From contig NZ_JRYR02000001.1 of assembly GCF_000807855.2 (NCBI RefSeq), positions 4,464,302 through 4,528,301 on the forward strand: a stretch of DNA of 64,000 nt, written 5' to 3'. The notes beneath the pieces were generated by a model. That model saw only the letters and a list, made by a program, of their open reading frames with translations. It was not told where the DNA came from and searched no databases. Source of the DNA: Flammeovirga pacifica (GTDB lineage: Bacteria > Bacteroidota > Bacteroidia > Cytophagales > Flammeovirgaceae). Position 1 is the stretch's first letter. Each line of letters begins with the position of its first letter. This document shows, one piece after another, positions 17,404 to 27,718 of this stretch. A program made the translations under genes and the position numbers.

Positions 17404-20400
17404 ATGAACAACATCTACAAAAAGTTCCTCATTGGACTTACAACTTGGCTCATGATTATGATGCCAATGTGTACCATGGGGCAAATCGACTCAGGAGCTC
17501 CTTACGCAACAAAGGACCACACTAAACAAGTAATTGGCTATGTTCCAAATTGGGACGCATGGAAAGGCCAAGATTTCAACATTCCCAAAGGTTCCCTAAA
17601 TCACTACAACATCGACTATTCTCAGTACACTATTCTGAACTTTTCTTTTTTCGGAGTAGCTGTTGATGGTTCATTGCATAGTGGTGATCTTAGAAACAAA
17701 CAGATCTACAAAGAAGGGACTATTCAACAGCCAGGAGAGATGCTTCACCCTGATAAGTATTCATCTCATGATCAGGCTTTGGTTCTTGGTTTCCCTCAAG
17801 AATTTTGGGGATGGGACGATGTGTTGTATGAACTAGGTTATGAGCCAAAACCAAGTGGTGCTTATAATGGCTGGATCAGAACAGCAACAGGTGAACAAGG
17901 CAAATGGCCTTTAACTGAATACCCTTCACCAGGTATGATCAAAATTGCACACAAGTACGGTGTGAAAGTAATGGCTTCTATTGGTGGATGGTCTATGTGT
18001 AAACATTTTCCAGAAATGGCTGCAGACCCTGTGAAAAAAGCAAGATTCATTCAAGACTGTGTTACTTTGGTAGAAGAATATGGTTTTGATGGGATTGATA
18101 TCGATTGGGAATATCCAGGTCCATTTGCAGGAATGAATTTTACAGGTACAGAAGATGATTATCATAATTTCACTCTTCTAATGCAAGATATCAGAACTGC
18201 TATAGGCCCAGACCGATTGATTACAGCAGCTTTCTCTGCTGCACCAACTAAATTGAAAAATTTAGAGTGGGCAGAACTAGATAAAGTGATGGATTATTAT
18301 AACATGATGTCGTATGACTTTCATGGAGGGTGGTCAGATATTGCAGGTCATAATTCACCTTTGTATCCTTACCCAGGTGAAGATTGGGGCGATTTTTCAT
18401 GGCATACCACGTTCTCTTATTTGAAAGATTCTTTAGGAATCGATTCTAAAAAAGTATGTATGGGTATGGCGTTTTATGGTCGTGGTGTTGTTACTGATGG
18501 CCCTGCCGGTGTAAATGCACCGACAATAAAAAAAGATGTAACTTTTTCTGTTGATGGACCTGTATCTTCAGCGGCAGATCTAAATAACTGGGGAGCAACA
18601 GAAGGTTCTCCATATTATTTTCAGATTAAAGATGCGATGGCTTCAGGAGGTTGGACAAAGCATTGGGATGACATTGCTAAAGTACCTTATCTAACTAAAT
18701 CTGCTGGAGGAAATAACTATTTTACATCTTATGATGATGAACAATCTATTACTCTAAAATCAGAATATATAAATGATAATGAAATTGGAGGGGTTATTAT
18801 ATGGCAAGTATTTACAGATTGGAATGTAGGTCCGGAAAGCGGTAAAGTTGGTACTTACCCTTTATGCCCGACTACAGTACCTGAATTGGCACATGTAGTG
18901 AATAAAGTTTTTGCGGAAGGTTCAGGTCCAATAAATCCAGCTCCTGAGGTAACAATTTCAATTCCAGCACCAATAGAAACAACCGTATTAGAAGATGTTT
19001 CTTTCACTTTTACAGCAAGTGATGATGTGGCTTTAGCCTCTGTAGAAGTAACAGTTAATGGCACTGTTATTCCACCTGTTTTAAATGGAAGTATATATGA
19101 GGTTACTTTTACTCCTTCTTCATTCGGTGAGCAAACTGTTGTAGTGAAAGCAACAGATGATCAAGGAAAAGTGACCACTAAAATAGCTGCTATCTTGATA
19201 AAAGATACTTCTATTCCTAATCAAGCACCAACTGTATTGATTACTGCTCCTTTAGATGCTACAACTTTGACAGTGGCTACTTTAGAAGCTATTGAAATAA
19301 TAGTAGATGCACAAGATGTGGATGGTATTGTAGATTCAATCATGATTTCTGTCGATGGTCAGACATTTACAACTTCGCCAGCGTCATGGACTCCTTCCGC
19401 ATTTGGTCAATATACAATTAACGTCACAGCAACTGATAATGAAGGAGAGATCGCTTCCACTTCATCAACAATTCTTATCGAAGAAGAAACAAATACAGGA
19501 GGAGGAACGGGTAACTGTGATGCTCCAGAATATCAAGCTTATCCAGCTATTTACAATACAGGTGATGTGGTGAGTTATCAAGGGGGACTTTATGAAGCAC
19601 AAGTAGGTAACCTTTATAATGTTGTTCCGGGATCAGCAGAACATTGGTGGAAAACTTTAGGTCCATGTGAAGTGGGACCAATTTCACCAGCAGTTTCTTT
19701 TGTAACATTGTCATCAGGTACAATTATGCAAAATACCTTACCTTATATAATTGATTTGTCTACAAATTCTTCAGATGAAGATGGTATTGTAACATCAGTT
19801 GAAGTAACTGTAAACGGAACATTGGCTTCAGGAGATACCTATACTGCTGAAACCTATGGAGATTATGAAATTATTGCTACGGTAACGGATGATTCTGGTT
19901 TGTCTACGTCAAAAACTGTCAATATCACTTTGGCAGAAGTACAGCCTCTTGCTCCGACGGTACAATTGACTTCGCCAGGAAGTGAGACTGTTCAAACCAA
20001 TTTACCTTATTCCTTCACTTTGTCTTCAACATCAAATGATGAAGATGGCACGATAGCTTCTACTATTTATACAATTAATGGAACTGAGGTAGCAGAAGGT
20101 GCTCATGAGGTAACAACCTACGGATCTTATCTTGTAGAAGTAACAGTGATTGATAATGATGGCTTAACTGCAAAGCAATCAGCTACAGTTATTGTATCAG
20201 AAGTACAAGATGTGGTGGATTGTCCTCATCCTAGCTGGGATACTGAATCAATCTATTCAGGAGGTAATCAGGTAGTTTATAATGGAAAAATCTACAAAGC
20301 GAAATGGTGGACACAAGGGAATGAGCCAGGAAATGGCGATCCTTGGGAAGATACAGGCGAGGTTTGTGGAAACGGTGGCTTAGGTGATGTTGTTCCTGAG

Positions 20401-22173
20401 GTAACTTTCTTACATCCAGCAGGAGATACCTATACTTCTTTGACAACAATTGATATTGAAGTAGATGCACAGGATGAAAATGGTGTTGTATCTGACGTTG
20501 TAATAAATGTTGATGGTATTTCGATTAATGGAAATAAGACAACATTCACACCTTCTACTTTTGGGAATTATTCAATCGTTGCTACTGCTACTGATGCACA
20601 AGGAAATGTAACGACAGCGACAAAAGTAATACAGTTTACTCAATCTTCGGTAAGTGATGTAAATCCTGATGGTACGATCAATCTAACTGGGCCTTTTGCT
20701 CCAGCACCAAATGGAACACAGAGAATTATTGGTTATGTTCCAACATGGAAAGGTAGTCCAGGTGATTTGGACTATTCTAAAGTAACTCATGTTAATGTAG
20801 CCTTCCTTACTTTTTATCAGAATAATGCCGCAGGTTACAATTCAGCCTCTTTTACTAATGGAGAGTTTAGTGATGAATCGTTACATGTATTGGATTCTTT
20901 ATTACCGATAATTGTACCTAAGGCACATGCTCAAGGAGTAAAAGTTTCTATAGCATTGGGTGGAGCAGAAGACTTCGGTTTCTTACATGTCATGGAACAG
21001 TATAAAGATAACCCAGCGGTTATTAACGCTACTGCAGATAAGCTAATTGCATTTGTTGATAAATACAATTTAGATGGAATTGATTTAGATCTTGAATGTT
21101 GGTGGGCAGATCCTGCTATATCAGGAACAGCAGAGCAAGGTGGTCGAACTAGAGGTACAGATAAGTGGGGGGGAGAAGTAGAACAAGGTGCTCACCCTGC
21201 ATCTTATGGTCTTACATTATTAGCTAAAATGTTAAGAGCAAAACGTCCATCCATGATGTTATCAAGTGCTGTTTTTGCTACTCCATGGTATGGAAATAAT
21301 TATGATGCAGATTTAGTGGCCTATTTGGATTGGTTAGGATTGATGACATATGACTTTACAGGATCTTGGAATGATTCACCAATTGGACCACACTCATCGT
21401 TATATGACGTAGATAATAGTAAATACACTAAAGCATCTGATGCTAATCCAATCTACTCAGTAGAAACATCATTACGTTATTGGTCAGGAAACTGGTCTAC
21501 ATGGCAGGGATCTGGACATGGTATTGATAAATCTAAGTTAGCAATAGGAGTACCTTTCTATGGATATGATTTATCACAAACAAAAGCGGAAACAGGTCAG
21601 GGAGCCAATGGATTCTATTTTATTGGGTATGATGAAATTATAGACCTTTATCCTGAAGCGTCAACTTCTTATGATCCTAATGATGCAAATGGTTTAAATG
21701 GATATGTGGGGTTAGATGGAAGAGAAATCTATTTTGAAACTCCAAAAGGTGCAGCTGCCAAAGTAGCATATTCTAGAGATAATGGATTACAAGGAACAAT
21801 TATTTGGGAGTTAACTTTTGATTCTCCAGATCCATCAAATAGCTTACTTGTAGCAATGAATGATGTTTTATATCCTAGTAATACTAGAGAATTGTTATCT
21901 GGTCAATCATTAGAGAAGGAATTGTTAGAAGTAAATTCTTACCCTAATCCTTTTAATGATTTAACCACTTTACAATTCCATGTTGAAAATTCTAGTCAAT
22001 TAAATATTCAATTATATAACCTTCAAGGTAGATTAATTCATGAAATACAAGAAGTAATTGATGTTGGAAATAATCAATTACAATTGAATGGAGCAGGACT
22101 ACCATCAGGGGTGTATATCGTAAAAGGACAAGTGGATAACAAGCAATTTATAAAGAGAATTATAAAAAAATAA
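17404..22173 (+). CDS. Two-domain GH18 chitinase, T9SS-secreted (ChiA-like)
   Basis: A 1589-residue secreted enzyme. Order: signal peptide (1 to about 26); first GH18 domain (about 41-500) with the catalytic motif DGIDIDWE (Asp229-Glu236); Ig-like domains (about 515-700); a CBM5/12-type chitin-binding module (Cys705-Cys755); two Ig-like domains; a second CBM5/12 (Cys940-Cys988); an Ig-like domain; a second GH18 domain (about 1106-1500) with DGIDLDLE (Asp1224-Glu1231); and a type A T9SS sorting domain from SYPNPF (Ser1512) to the C-terminal RIIKK. Both active sites keep DxxDxDxE, so both should hydrolyse chitin. The architecture resembles ChiA of Flavobacterium johnsoniae, where two GH18 domains with different action modes cooperate. 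A propeller-type regulator gene follows. It is flanked by terminators, so it is probably monocistronic. Confidence 0.95.
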   Translation: MNNIYKKFLIGLTTWLMIMMPMCTMGQIDSGAPYATKDHTKQVIGYVPNWDAWKGQDFNIPKGSLNHYNIDYSQYTILNFSFFGVAVDGSLHSGDLRNKQIYKEGTIQQPGEMLHPDKYSSHDQALVLGFPQEFWGWDDVLYELGYEPKPSGAYNGWIRTATGEQGKWPLTEYPSPGMIKIAHKYGVKVMASIGGWSMCKHFPEMAADPVKKARFIQDCVTLVEEYGFDGIDIDWEYPGPFAGMNFTGTEDDYHNFTLLMQDIRTAIGPDRLITAAFSAAPTKLKNLEWAELDKVMDYYNMMSYDFHGGWSDIAGHNSPLYPYPGEDWGDFSWHTTFSYLKDSLGIDSKKVCMGMAFYGRGVVTDGPAGVNAPTIKKDVTFSVDGPVSSAADLNNWGATEGSPYYFQIKDAMASGGWTKHWDDIAKVPYLTKSAGGNNYFTSYDDEQSITLKSEYINDNEIGGVIIWQVFTDWNVGPESGKVGTYPLCPTTVPELAHVVNKVFAEGSGPINPAPEVTISIPAPIETTVLEDVSFTFTASDDVALASVEVTVNGTVIPPVLNGSIYEVTFTPSSFGEQTVVVKATDDQGKVTTKIAAILIKDTSIPNQAPTVLITAPLDATTLTVATLEAIEIIVDAQDVDGIVDSIMISVDGQTFTTSPASWTPSAFGQYTINVTATDNEGEIASTSSTILIEEETNTGGGTGNCDAPEYQAYPAIYNTGDVVSYQGGLYEAQVGNLYNVVPGSAEHWWKTLGPCEVGPISPAVSFVTLSSGTIMQNTLPYIIDLSTNSSDEDGIVTSVEVTVNGTLASGDTYTAETYGDYEIIATVTDDSGLSTSKTVNITLAEVQPLAPTVQLTSPGSETVQTNLPYSFTLSSTSNDEDGTIASTIYTINGTEVAEGAHEVTTYGSYLVEVTVIDNDGLTAKQSATVIVSEVQDVVDCPHPSWDTESIYSGGNQVVYNGKIYKAKWWTQGNEPGNGDPWEDTGEVCGNGGLGDVVPEVTFLHPAGDTYTSLTTIDIEVDAQDENGVVSDVVINVDGISINGNKTTFTPSTFGNYSIVATATDAQGNVTTATKVIQFTQSSVSDVNPDGTINLTGPFAPAPNGTQRIIGYVPTWKGSPGDLDYSKVTHVNVAFLTFYQNNAAGYNSASFTNGEFSDESLHVLDSLLPIIVPKAHAQGVKVSIALGGAEDFGFLHVMEQYKDNPAVINATADKLIAFVDKYNLDGIDLDLECWWADPAISGTAEQGGRTRGTDKWGGEVEQGAHPASYGLTLLAKMLRAKRPSMMLSSAVFATPWYGNNYDADLVAYLDWLGLMTYDFTGSWNDSPIGPHSSLYDVDNSKYTKASDANPIYSVETSLRYWSGNWSTWQGSGHGIDKSKLAIGVPFYGYDLSQTKAETGQGANGFYFIGYDEIIDLYPEASTSYDPNDANGLNGYVGLDGREIYFETPKGAAAKVAYSRDNGLQGTIIWELTFDSPDPSNSLLVAMNDVLYPSNTRELLSGQSLEKELLEVNSYPNPFNDLTTLQFHVENSSQLNIQLYNLQGRLIHEIQEVIDVGNNQLQLNGAGLPSGVYIVKGQVDNKQFIKRIIKK

Positions 22174-22217
22174 TTCGATGATTTACACATGTGGTAATGA
22201 ATAAATTCATTACAGTA

Positions 22218-22257
22218 GATAGAGGCAAAGCGTTTGTTTTGTCTCTATCTTTTTTTA
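22218..22257 (+). terminator. Terminator of the chitinase gene
   Basis: A 12-bp stem (GATAGAGGCAAA with TTTGTCTCTATC, one G-T wobble) with an 8-base loop and an eight-T run. Confidence 0.85.
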
Positions 22258-22386
22258 ACTGTATCGTATATCAGCTATCTACAAACAGTTATTAAAAATA
22301 TTTGATATTAATTGTATTTAGTAAAAAAAAACTATATTAGTGTTAATAATACAATTATCGACGATTTCTCAATACAACTAGCAATA

Positions 22387-25311
22387 ATGAAGACCTTCAG
22401 TCTAACTTACAGAATTATATTGTATTATTTTTTTACAATATATTCTACTACTCTCGGTTTTGATATAACAAATAATTCTACTGTACCAACAAAGCTAACT
22501 GCACTAAAAGCCAAACAAGGATTATCTCATAATAATGTAACAGCATTAGTTCAAGATAAGTACGGTATATTATGGATTGGTACTGACGATGGATTAAATA
22601 TCTACGACGGTAATAGCATCACCACCTTTCAAGACAACTCTGAAATAAAGTTGACTTTTAATTCTATACGCACTTTATCAATGGATTCTTTGGAGAATAA
22701 AGTGTGGATAGGAACAAATGGATCATTGGAATATTATGATTATGGGGAAAATAAGTTTTATAGAGAAACGATTATTCCTCAGGATAATATTATAGAAGAT
22801 GTATGTAAAATATTATGGGATGATGATCATAAAAAAATAGTTGGAGTGAGTAATCAAGGAGTGTATAGAGAAAGAGAATATGGTTATACACTCATTTCCG
22901 AAGAGACATCACATATTTATTCTATAGAAAGGATAAATTCTACGCTCTACATTGCAAGTAATAAAGGTATATCAGTTTATGATTTAGCTACCGACACTTA
23001 TTTAGATCAGCCACAGCTTTCATTTCTCCATCAAAAACAAATCAGATTATTAGAAGCCTTTGGCGATACACTTTATATAGGTACAGCACAAGGCGATATT
23101 TTCATCTTTAATAAAGGGGTATTAGAACACGTAGTAAATACAAATCATTCAATTAAATCTATTACAAAAGACAAGCAAGGTATTATATGGGTTGGTACGG
23201 AGAGTCATGGGGCTTATACTTTGATCAAAGAAAAAAAGAAGTATAGGTTACAGAAAGTGCTAAATAAAAAGATTTCTGCTAAAACAATCAATTTCATATA
23301 TGCCGGTAATGATAATATTATTTGGTTAGGGAGTTTTGGTAATGGTTTGCTGCAATGTAATTTAAATGATCCTTTTTTTACAATAGGTGAAGGGCCTATA
23401 AAAGAATTGGGATTGAATAATGGTAGTGTGACTAGCATAGAAAACGACGCAGGAAAAATATGGATAGGAACTGATGGTGGAGGTATTCATCAGGTTGATT
23501 TATCGTCTATGAAAATCACTTCCTTTCTTAAAAATAAAAGTATTCTATCCGTTCAAAAAGTAAAGAATACTGTTTGGGTAGGTACATATAAAGATGGATT
23601 ATTTTACTCTTCAGATAGAAAAAGGTTTAAAAAACTAATAAGGAACGATCAACTTAATTACTCTATTGAAAAAGAAGTGATTTGGGATATTTTAAATGAC
23701 AATGATACTTTATTATGGATGGCAACCTCTAGAGGTGTAATAAAATATAATCTTGATAATGGATTATTGAAAAGGTATGAATATGATGAATCAAATACTC
23801 ATTCTTTGTCTAATAATGATTGTAGAAAAGTGTATAAAGATATCAAAGGAGATATTTGGATTGGTTCATTTCATGGCCTAAATCGTTACTGTCCTCGAAC
23901 AGATGAATTTAAACGACTTTATTTTAATAATAAGGCAAGCGATAATATGAATGTCAATAATGCCATTTTATCTATTTATGAAGATGAACATTTAAACTTT
24001 TGGGTAGGTACTTTTGGTAAAGGATTATGGAGGCTAAATAGACAAGATGATTTATTTGAAGAGGAAGAAGAGATTAACAAAAATCTACCAAGTTTATTTA
24101 TTTATGGTATAGAAAGTAGTGCAGATAATTTTTTATGGTTATCAAGTAATAAAGGTATATCAGCATATAATGTAAAAACTGGGCAGATCTTAAATTATAA
24201 TGAGGCAGACGGATTACAAGGTCCGCAATTTAATGTAGGAGCATCTGCTCAATTTTCGAATGAATTATTGGCATTTGGAGGAACCAATGGAGTGAATTTT
24301 TTTTACCCTCAAAAAGTATTGAATACCTCTGTGAAAACTTTACAACCCATTATCAAAAAACTGATTATTCATGCATCTGATCATCCATCAGTATCTAAAA
24401 AGATATATCACAAGAAAAGTATAACATTACAACCCGATGAAAGAAACTTCTCTTTTGAATACGCTGTTGTTGATTTCAAGCAAAATCATAAATTAGAATT
24501 TCAAACCAGGTTATTAGGGTTTGATAAGCATTGGCAAACTTCTAAAAATACATTTTCAAGTTTGTATTCTAATTTCGAAGTGGGGACATACACTTTTCAG
24601 GTAAGGGCAAGATATCCTCATCAAGAATGGGGAAAGATTCAATCTTTTCAAATTAATTTATCACCATTTTTTTATGAGAGGATTGAATTCAAAATTGTAT
24701 GTATTGTACTTTTACTGATTACATTATATGGTGTTTATAGGTGGACATTGAAACGTACTCATCTTAGAAACGATAGGGTAGAAGAAATAATTAATCAACG
24801 TTTGAAGACACTCATTTCTGAAGAACAGGTACTTTCTGATTTAGAAAACCAACAATCAATATTAATAAGAGAAACACTAGAAAAGAGAGAAAAAGAATTA
24901 ACTACACATGCTTTAAGGTTGCTTCATTTAACTTCTTTGATAGAACAATTGGATGAAAAGTTATTGCATTTGCAAACGCACCCTGAAGAGTTTTCGACAA
25001 ATAAGATTAAAAGTATTCGAAGAGATATCAAAAATGCAGAAAATCTAGAGAAAGAATGGGAAATATTAAATCAGTTATTTGCAGAGGTTCATCAACCATT
25101 TATTAAAGAATTACAAGAACTAAATAAAGGACTCACCGAAGGTAATCTTAGACTATGTTATTTGATACGATTAAAAATGAATACAAAAGATATTGCCTCT
25201 ATTATGGGGATTTCAATTAACAGTGTGAAAGTTGCAAGGAAAAGATTAAGGAAGAGACTTGAACTACCCACAGATATATCTTTAAATGATTATATTTTTG
25301 AGTTAGGCTAG
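22387..25311 (+). CDS. Two-component-regulator propeller / LuxR-type HTH sensor-regulator
   Basis: A 974-residue membrane-spanning regulator. After a signal/anchor helix come repeated propeller blades of the type GLSHNNVTALVQDKYGILWIG and GTDGGGIHQ (about residues 40-640), a Y_Y_Y-like domain (about 680-760), a membrane helix at about 769-790, a long charged coiled coil, and a C-terminal LuxR-type helix-turn-helix (about 924-965, MGISINSVKVARKRLRKRL). It lacks kinase and receiver domains, unlike true hybrid two-component systems, so the periplasmic sensor is joined directly to a DNA-binding output. In-frame TTG codons lie upstream, but the ATG at 22387 starts a proper signal sequence. Being next to the chitinase suggests it senses chitin products; this is inference. 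Confidence 0.85.
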   Translation: MKTFSLTYRIILYYFFTIYSTTLGFDITNNSTVPTKLTALKAKQGLSHNNVTALVQDKYGILWIGTDDGLNIYDGNSITTFQDNSEIKLTFNSIRTLSMDSLENKVWIGTNGSLEYYDYGENKFYRETIIPQDNIIEDVCKILWDDDHKKIVGVSNQGVYREREYGYTLISEETSHIYSIERINSTLYIASNKGISVYDLATDTYLDQPQLSFLHQKQIRLLEAFGDTLYIGTAQGDIFIFNKGVLEHVVNTNHSIKSITKDKQGIIWVGTESHGAYTLIKEKKKYRLQKVLNKKISAKTINFIYAGNDNIIWLGSFGNGLLQCNLNDPFFTIGEGPIKELGLNNGSVTSIENDAGKIWIGTDGGGIHQVDLSSMKITSFLKNKSILSVQKVKNTVWVGTYKDGLFYSSDRKRFKKLIRNDQLNYSIEKEVIWDILNDNDTLLWMATSRGVIKYNLDNGLLKRYEYDESNTHSLSNNDCRKVYKDIKGDIWIGSFHGLNRYCPRTDEFKRLYFNNKASDNMNVNNAILSIYEDEHLNFWVGTFGKGLWRLNRQDDLFEEEEEINKNLPSLFIYGIESSADNFLWLSSNKGISAYNVKTGQILNYNEADGLQGPQFNVGASAQFSNELLAFGGTNGVNFFYPQKVLNTSVKTLQPIIKKLIIHASDHPSVSKKIYHKKSITLQPDERNFSFEYAVVDFKQNHKLEFQTRLLGFDKHWQTSKNTFSSLYSNFEVGTYTFQVRARYPHQEWGKIQSFQINLSPFFYERIEFKIVCIVLLLITLYGVYRWTLKRTHLRNDRVEEIINQRLKTLISEEQVLSDLENQQSILIRETLEKREKELTTHALRLLHLTSLIEQLDEKLLHLQTHPEEFSTNKIKSIRRDIKNAENLEKEWEILNQLFAEVHQPFIKELQELNKGLTEGNLRLCYLIRLKMNTKDIASIMGISINSVKVARKRLRKRLELPTDISLNDYIFELG

Positions 25312-25333
25312 AAGAATGATAAAAAGTAAATAG

Positions 25334-25368
25334 AAAGAGGCACCACATATAGATGTGAGTGCCTCTTT
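25334..25368. terminator. Bidirectional terminator between regulator and GIN genes
   Basis: Stem AAAGAGGCA / TGCCTCTTT extended by CCACAT / ATGTG(A)G with a short AT loop, placed between convergent genes. Confidence 0.8.
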
Positions 25369-25391
25369 AGTGTTAAATAAAAAGTGTGTTC

Positions 25392-26078
25392 TTATTGAAC
25401 ATTTTCAATATCACCAGATCCTGAAACTTTGATTTTCGTTTTTGTAGGAGTACCCTTGTAACGAATATCACCAGATCCTGAAACTTTGGCATTAATTTCT
25501 TCTGTGGCAAAACAATCAACATCGCCTGATCCACTTACAGAGATTTGCACAATTTTAGATTTAAGATCAAAAGCATTGACATCTGCTGAACCACTAACAT
25601 TTACAGTGAATGTATCAGCAACACCTTCCACATCAATATTTCCAGACCCACTTAAAGAAGTAGTTAAAGTAGTTGCATTTACTTCTCCTTTAAAACTTCC
25701 TGATCCACTTCCTGAGAATACTAAGTTGTCTCCTTTAATGGGATTTTTACCAGAAATATCACTTGACCCTGAAAAGGCGATTCTATTTAGTTTCGAAGAA
25801 TAAGATAATGTTACTTTTGCGTTAACATTTCTAACTCCTTTTTTCGGTTTAATGACTAATTTTCCATTAGAAACTTCTGTGACAACGTCTTCTACTTTTG
25901 TTCCTCTAAAGACTTCAATTTCTGCTTTATCTTGATTACTAGCTACTAAGACTACATCAATAGACCCAGATATACCTATAGATTCAAAACTTTTAAGATC
26001 TCTTGTAGTTTGTGCTGATAGTACATTAAATACTAATAAAAAAGTAGCGATCGACGGAAGAATAAATTTTAATTTCAT
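25392..26078 (-). CDS. Head-GIN-domain (DUF2807) exported protein
   Basis: A 228-residue protein with a signal peptide (to about residue 22, LSAQ) and a beta-solenoid-like body built from repeated SGSGDI / SGSADV units, the hallmark of the head-GIN domain (DUF2807). The start FESIGISGSIDVVL is typical of the family. These proteins are common in Bacteroidota periplasm or cell surface, and the function is uncertain; an adhesin-like role has only been proposed by name. Single gene, divergent from pfkA. Confidence 0.88.
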   Translation of the reverse strand: MKLKFILPSIATFLLVFNVLSAQTTRDLKSFESIGISGSIDVVLVASNQDKAEIEVFRGTKVEDVVTEVSNGKLVIKPKKGVRNVNAKVTLSYSSKLNRIAFSGSSDISGKNPIKGDNLVFSGSGSGSFKGEVNATTLTTSLSGSGNIDVEGVADTFTVNVSGSADVNAFDLKSKIVQISVSGSGDVDCFATEEINAKVSGSGDIRYKGTPTKTKIKVSGSGDIENVQ

Positions 26079-26236
26079 TTTATTATTGTAGATTTGTGAC
26101 CGAGTTAATACTAATACCCGACTTTAATTTTACTTCAGTTATATTGAATAGTGTGTTTCATCAATAACCATTCAAACAAAAGACCAACGAATATTGTAAA
26201 GGTTGCATAAGGTGTAAAAAGTATATGAAATTGGGT

Positions 26237-26244
26237 TACTTTTG
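26237..26244 (+). promoter_or_regulatory. Possible -7 box of pfkA
   Basis: TACTTTTG matches TAnnTTTG 75 bases before the pfkA ATG. No clear -33 TTTG at the usual spacing. Confidence 0.4.
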
Positions 26245-26319
26245 TCATCCTTTTTTAGAGGAAAATTAGTGTTATTCGCATTTTAGAAATTGATATCAGA
26301 AAATAAATAGATTCATCTC

Positions 26320-27654
26320 ATGAACGACTTGACAAAACAAGACTTTGAGGTTAATAGATTAGGTAAAGCTACACTAACTTCACCACTTTATAGAGAGTAC
26401 AAAGAAGATGCTCCTCATAAAGAATTTATAGAAGACTCAAGAAGAATTATTTACGATGCGTCATTAGCTTCATTTGAAGAACATAAAAATAATGACATAG
26501 AGCCTATTTCATTCTTGAAAGCAGGTCCTAGAAAAGAAATATACTTTGATCCATCAAAGACAAAAGCTGCAATTGTAACATGTGGAGGTCTTTGTCCAGG
26601 AATCAACAATGTAATTCGTGGCTTAGTAAACGGGTTATACTATAGATATAATGTAAAAAATATTTGGGGTGTTCAGTATGGCTATCAAGGCTTCATTTCT
26701 GACTATGGTCATGAAATGGTGAAATTATCTCCAAATGTGGTAAAAGATATTCACTTATTTGGTGGTACTATTTTGGGGTCTTCAAGAGGACGTCAAGAAA
26801 TTTCTGCTATTGTGGATACTTTAGAAAGAGAAAATATCAACATCTTATTTACTATTGGAGGTGATGGTACTTTATCTGGAAACCATGTCATCCATGAAGA
26901 AATTGAAAGAAGAGGTTTGAAAATTGCTACTGCGGGTATTCCAAAGACAATTGATAACGATGTCAACTTTATGACAAAAACTTTCGGTTTTGATACAGCA
27001 TTTACTACTGCTGCTTCTATTGTAAGAGATGCTCATAATGAAGCAACAGGTGCTTACAATGGTGTTGCAATTGTAAAACTAATGGGTCGTGACTCAGGTT
27101 TTATTGCTGCAAATGCTGCATTGGCAATGCCAGATGTAAACTTTGTATTGATTCCTGAATCTAAATTTGACTTATATGGTGATAAAGGTTTCTTGAAAAC
27201 TCTTGCAAAAAGAGTAGAAGAAAGACACCATGCACTTGTTGTAGTTGCAGAAGGTGCAGGTCAGCATTTATTTGAGGAGGCTGAAGTAGTGAAAGATAAA
27301 TCAGGTAACATTAAGCATCAAGATATTGGTGTGTTCTTGAAAGATCAAATCACTGATTACCTTAAAGAACAGAATATGGAAGCTACGGTAAAATATATCG
27401 ATCCTTCTTATATTATCCGTTCTGAAGTGGCTATTCCTGCAGATTCAGTATTCTGTAATGACTTAGCACTAAATGCAGTTCATGGTGCAATGGCAGGTAT
27501 TACTGATTTCGTAGTAGGTCGTTGGCATAACCAATTTACTTACCTACCAATTCCGGTAGCAACAGCGTCAAGAAAGAAAATTGATGTTGATGGTGCTCTT
27601 TGGTGGTCAGTATTAGAAACAACAGGTCAGCCTATCGATATGACAAATGATTAG
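26320..27654 (+). CDS. pfkA: 6-phosphofructokinase, long PPi-PFK-like lineage
   Basis: Phosphorylates fructose 6-phosphate in glycolysis. At 444 residues it is longer than the classic 320-residue bacterial enzyme and belongs to the group related to PPi-PFKs, plant and trypanosome enzymes. The nucleotide loop is GGDGT (Gly180-Thr184) and the catalytic segment is PKTIDND (208-214), followed by MGRDSGFIA. A Gly at the fourth position of GGDGT favours ATP, while Lys after Pro in PKTIDND is typical of the PPi branch; trypanosomatid ATP-PFKs show the same mix, so ATP is the likelier donor. An intrinsic terminator follows. Confidence 0.93.
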   Translation: MNDLTKQDFEVNRLGKATLTSPLYREYKEDAPHKEFIEDSRRIIYDASLASFEEHKNNDIEPISFLKAGPRKEIYFDPSKTKAAIVTCGGLCPGINNVIRGLVNGLYYRYNVKNIWGVQYGYQGFISDYGHEMVKLSPNVVKDIHLFGGTILGSSRGRQEISAIVDTLERENINILFTIGGDGTLSGNHVIHEEIERRGLKIATAGIPKTIDNDVNFMTKTFGFDTAFTTAASIVRDAHNEATGAYNGVAIVKLMGRDSGFIAANAALAMPDVNFVLIPESKFDLYGDKGFLKTLAKRVEERHHALVVVAEGAGQHLFEEAEVVKDKSGNIKHQDIGVFLKDQITDYLKEQNMEATVKYIDPSYIIRSEVAIPADSVFCNDLALNAVHGAMAGITDFVVGRWHNQFTYLPIPVATASRKKIDVDGALWWSVLETTGQPIDMTND

Positions 27655-27689
27655 TAGATAATTATTATAATCTATTTCAAAATAATAAG

Positions 27690-27718
27690 AAAGGTATCAG
27701 CAATGATACCTTTTTTTT
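27690..27718 (+). terminator. Terminator of pfkA
   Basis: A 10-bp perfect stem AAAGGTATCA / TGATACCTTT, a 4-base loop, and an eight-T run. An ATG in its loop (27703) is the apparent start of the next open frame but is not credible as a start. Confidence 0.88.

Noticed and set aside
22312..22386. TTG start extending the propeller regulator
   Set aside because: The extra 25 residues precede a clear signal/anchor sequence that begins at the ATG at 22387.
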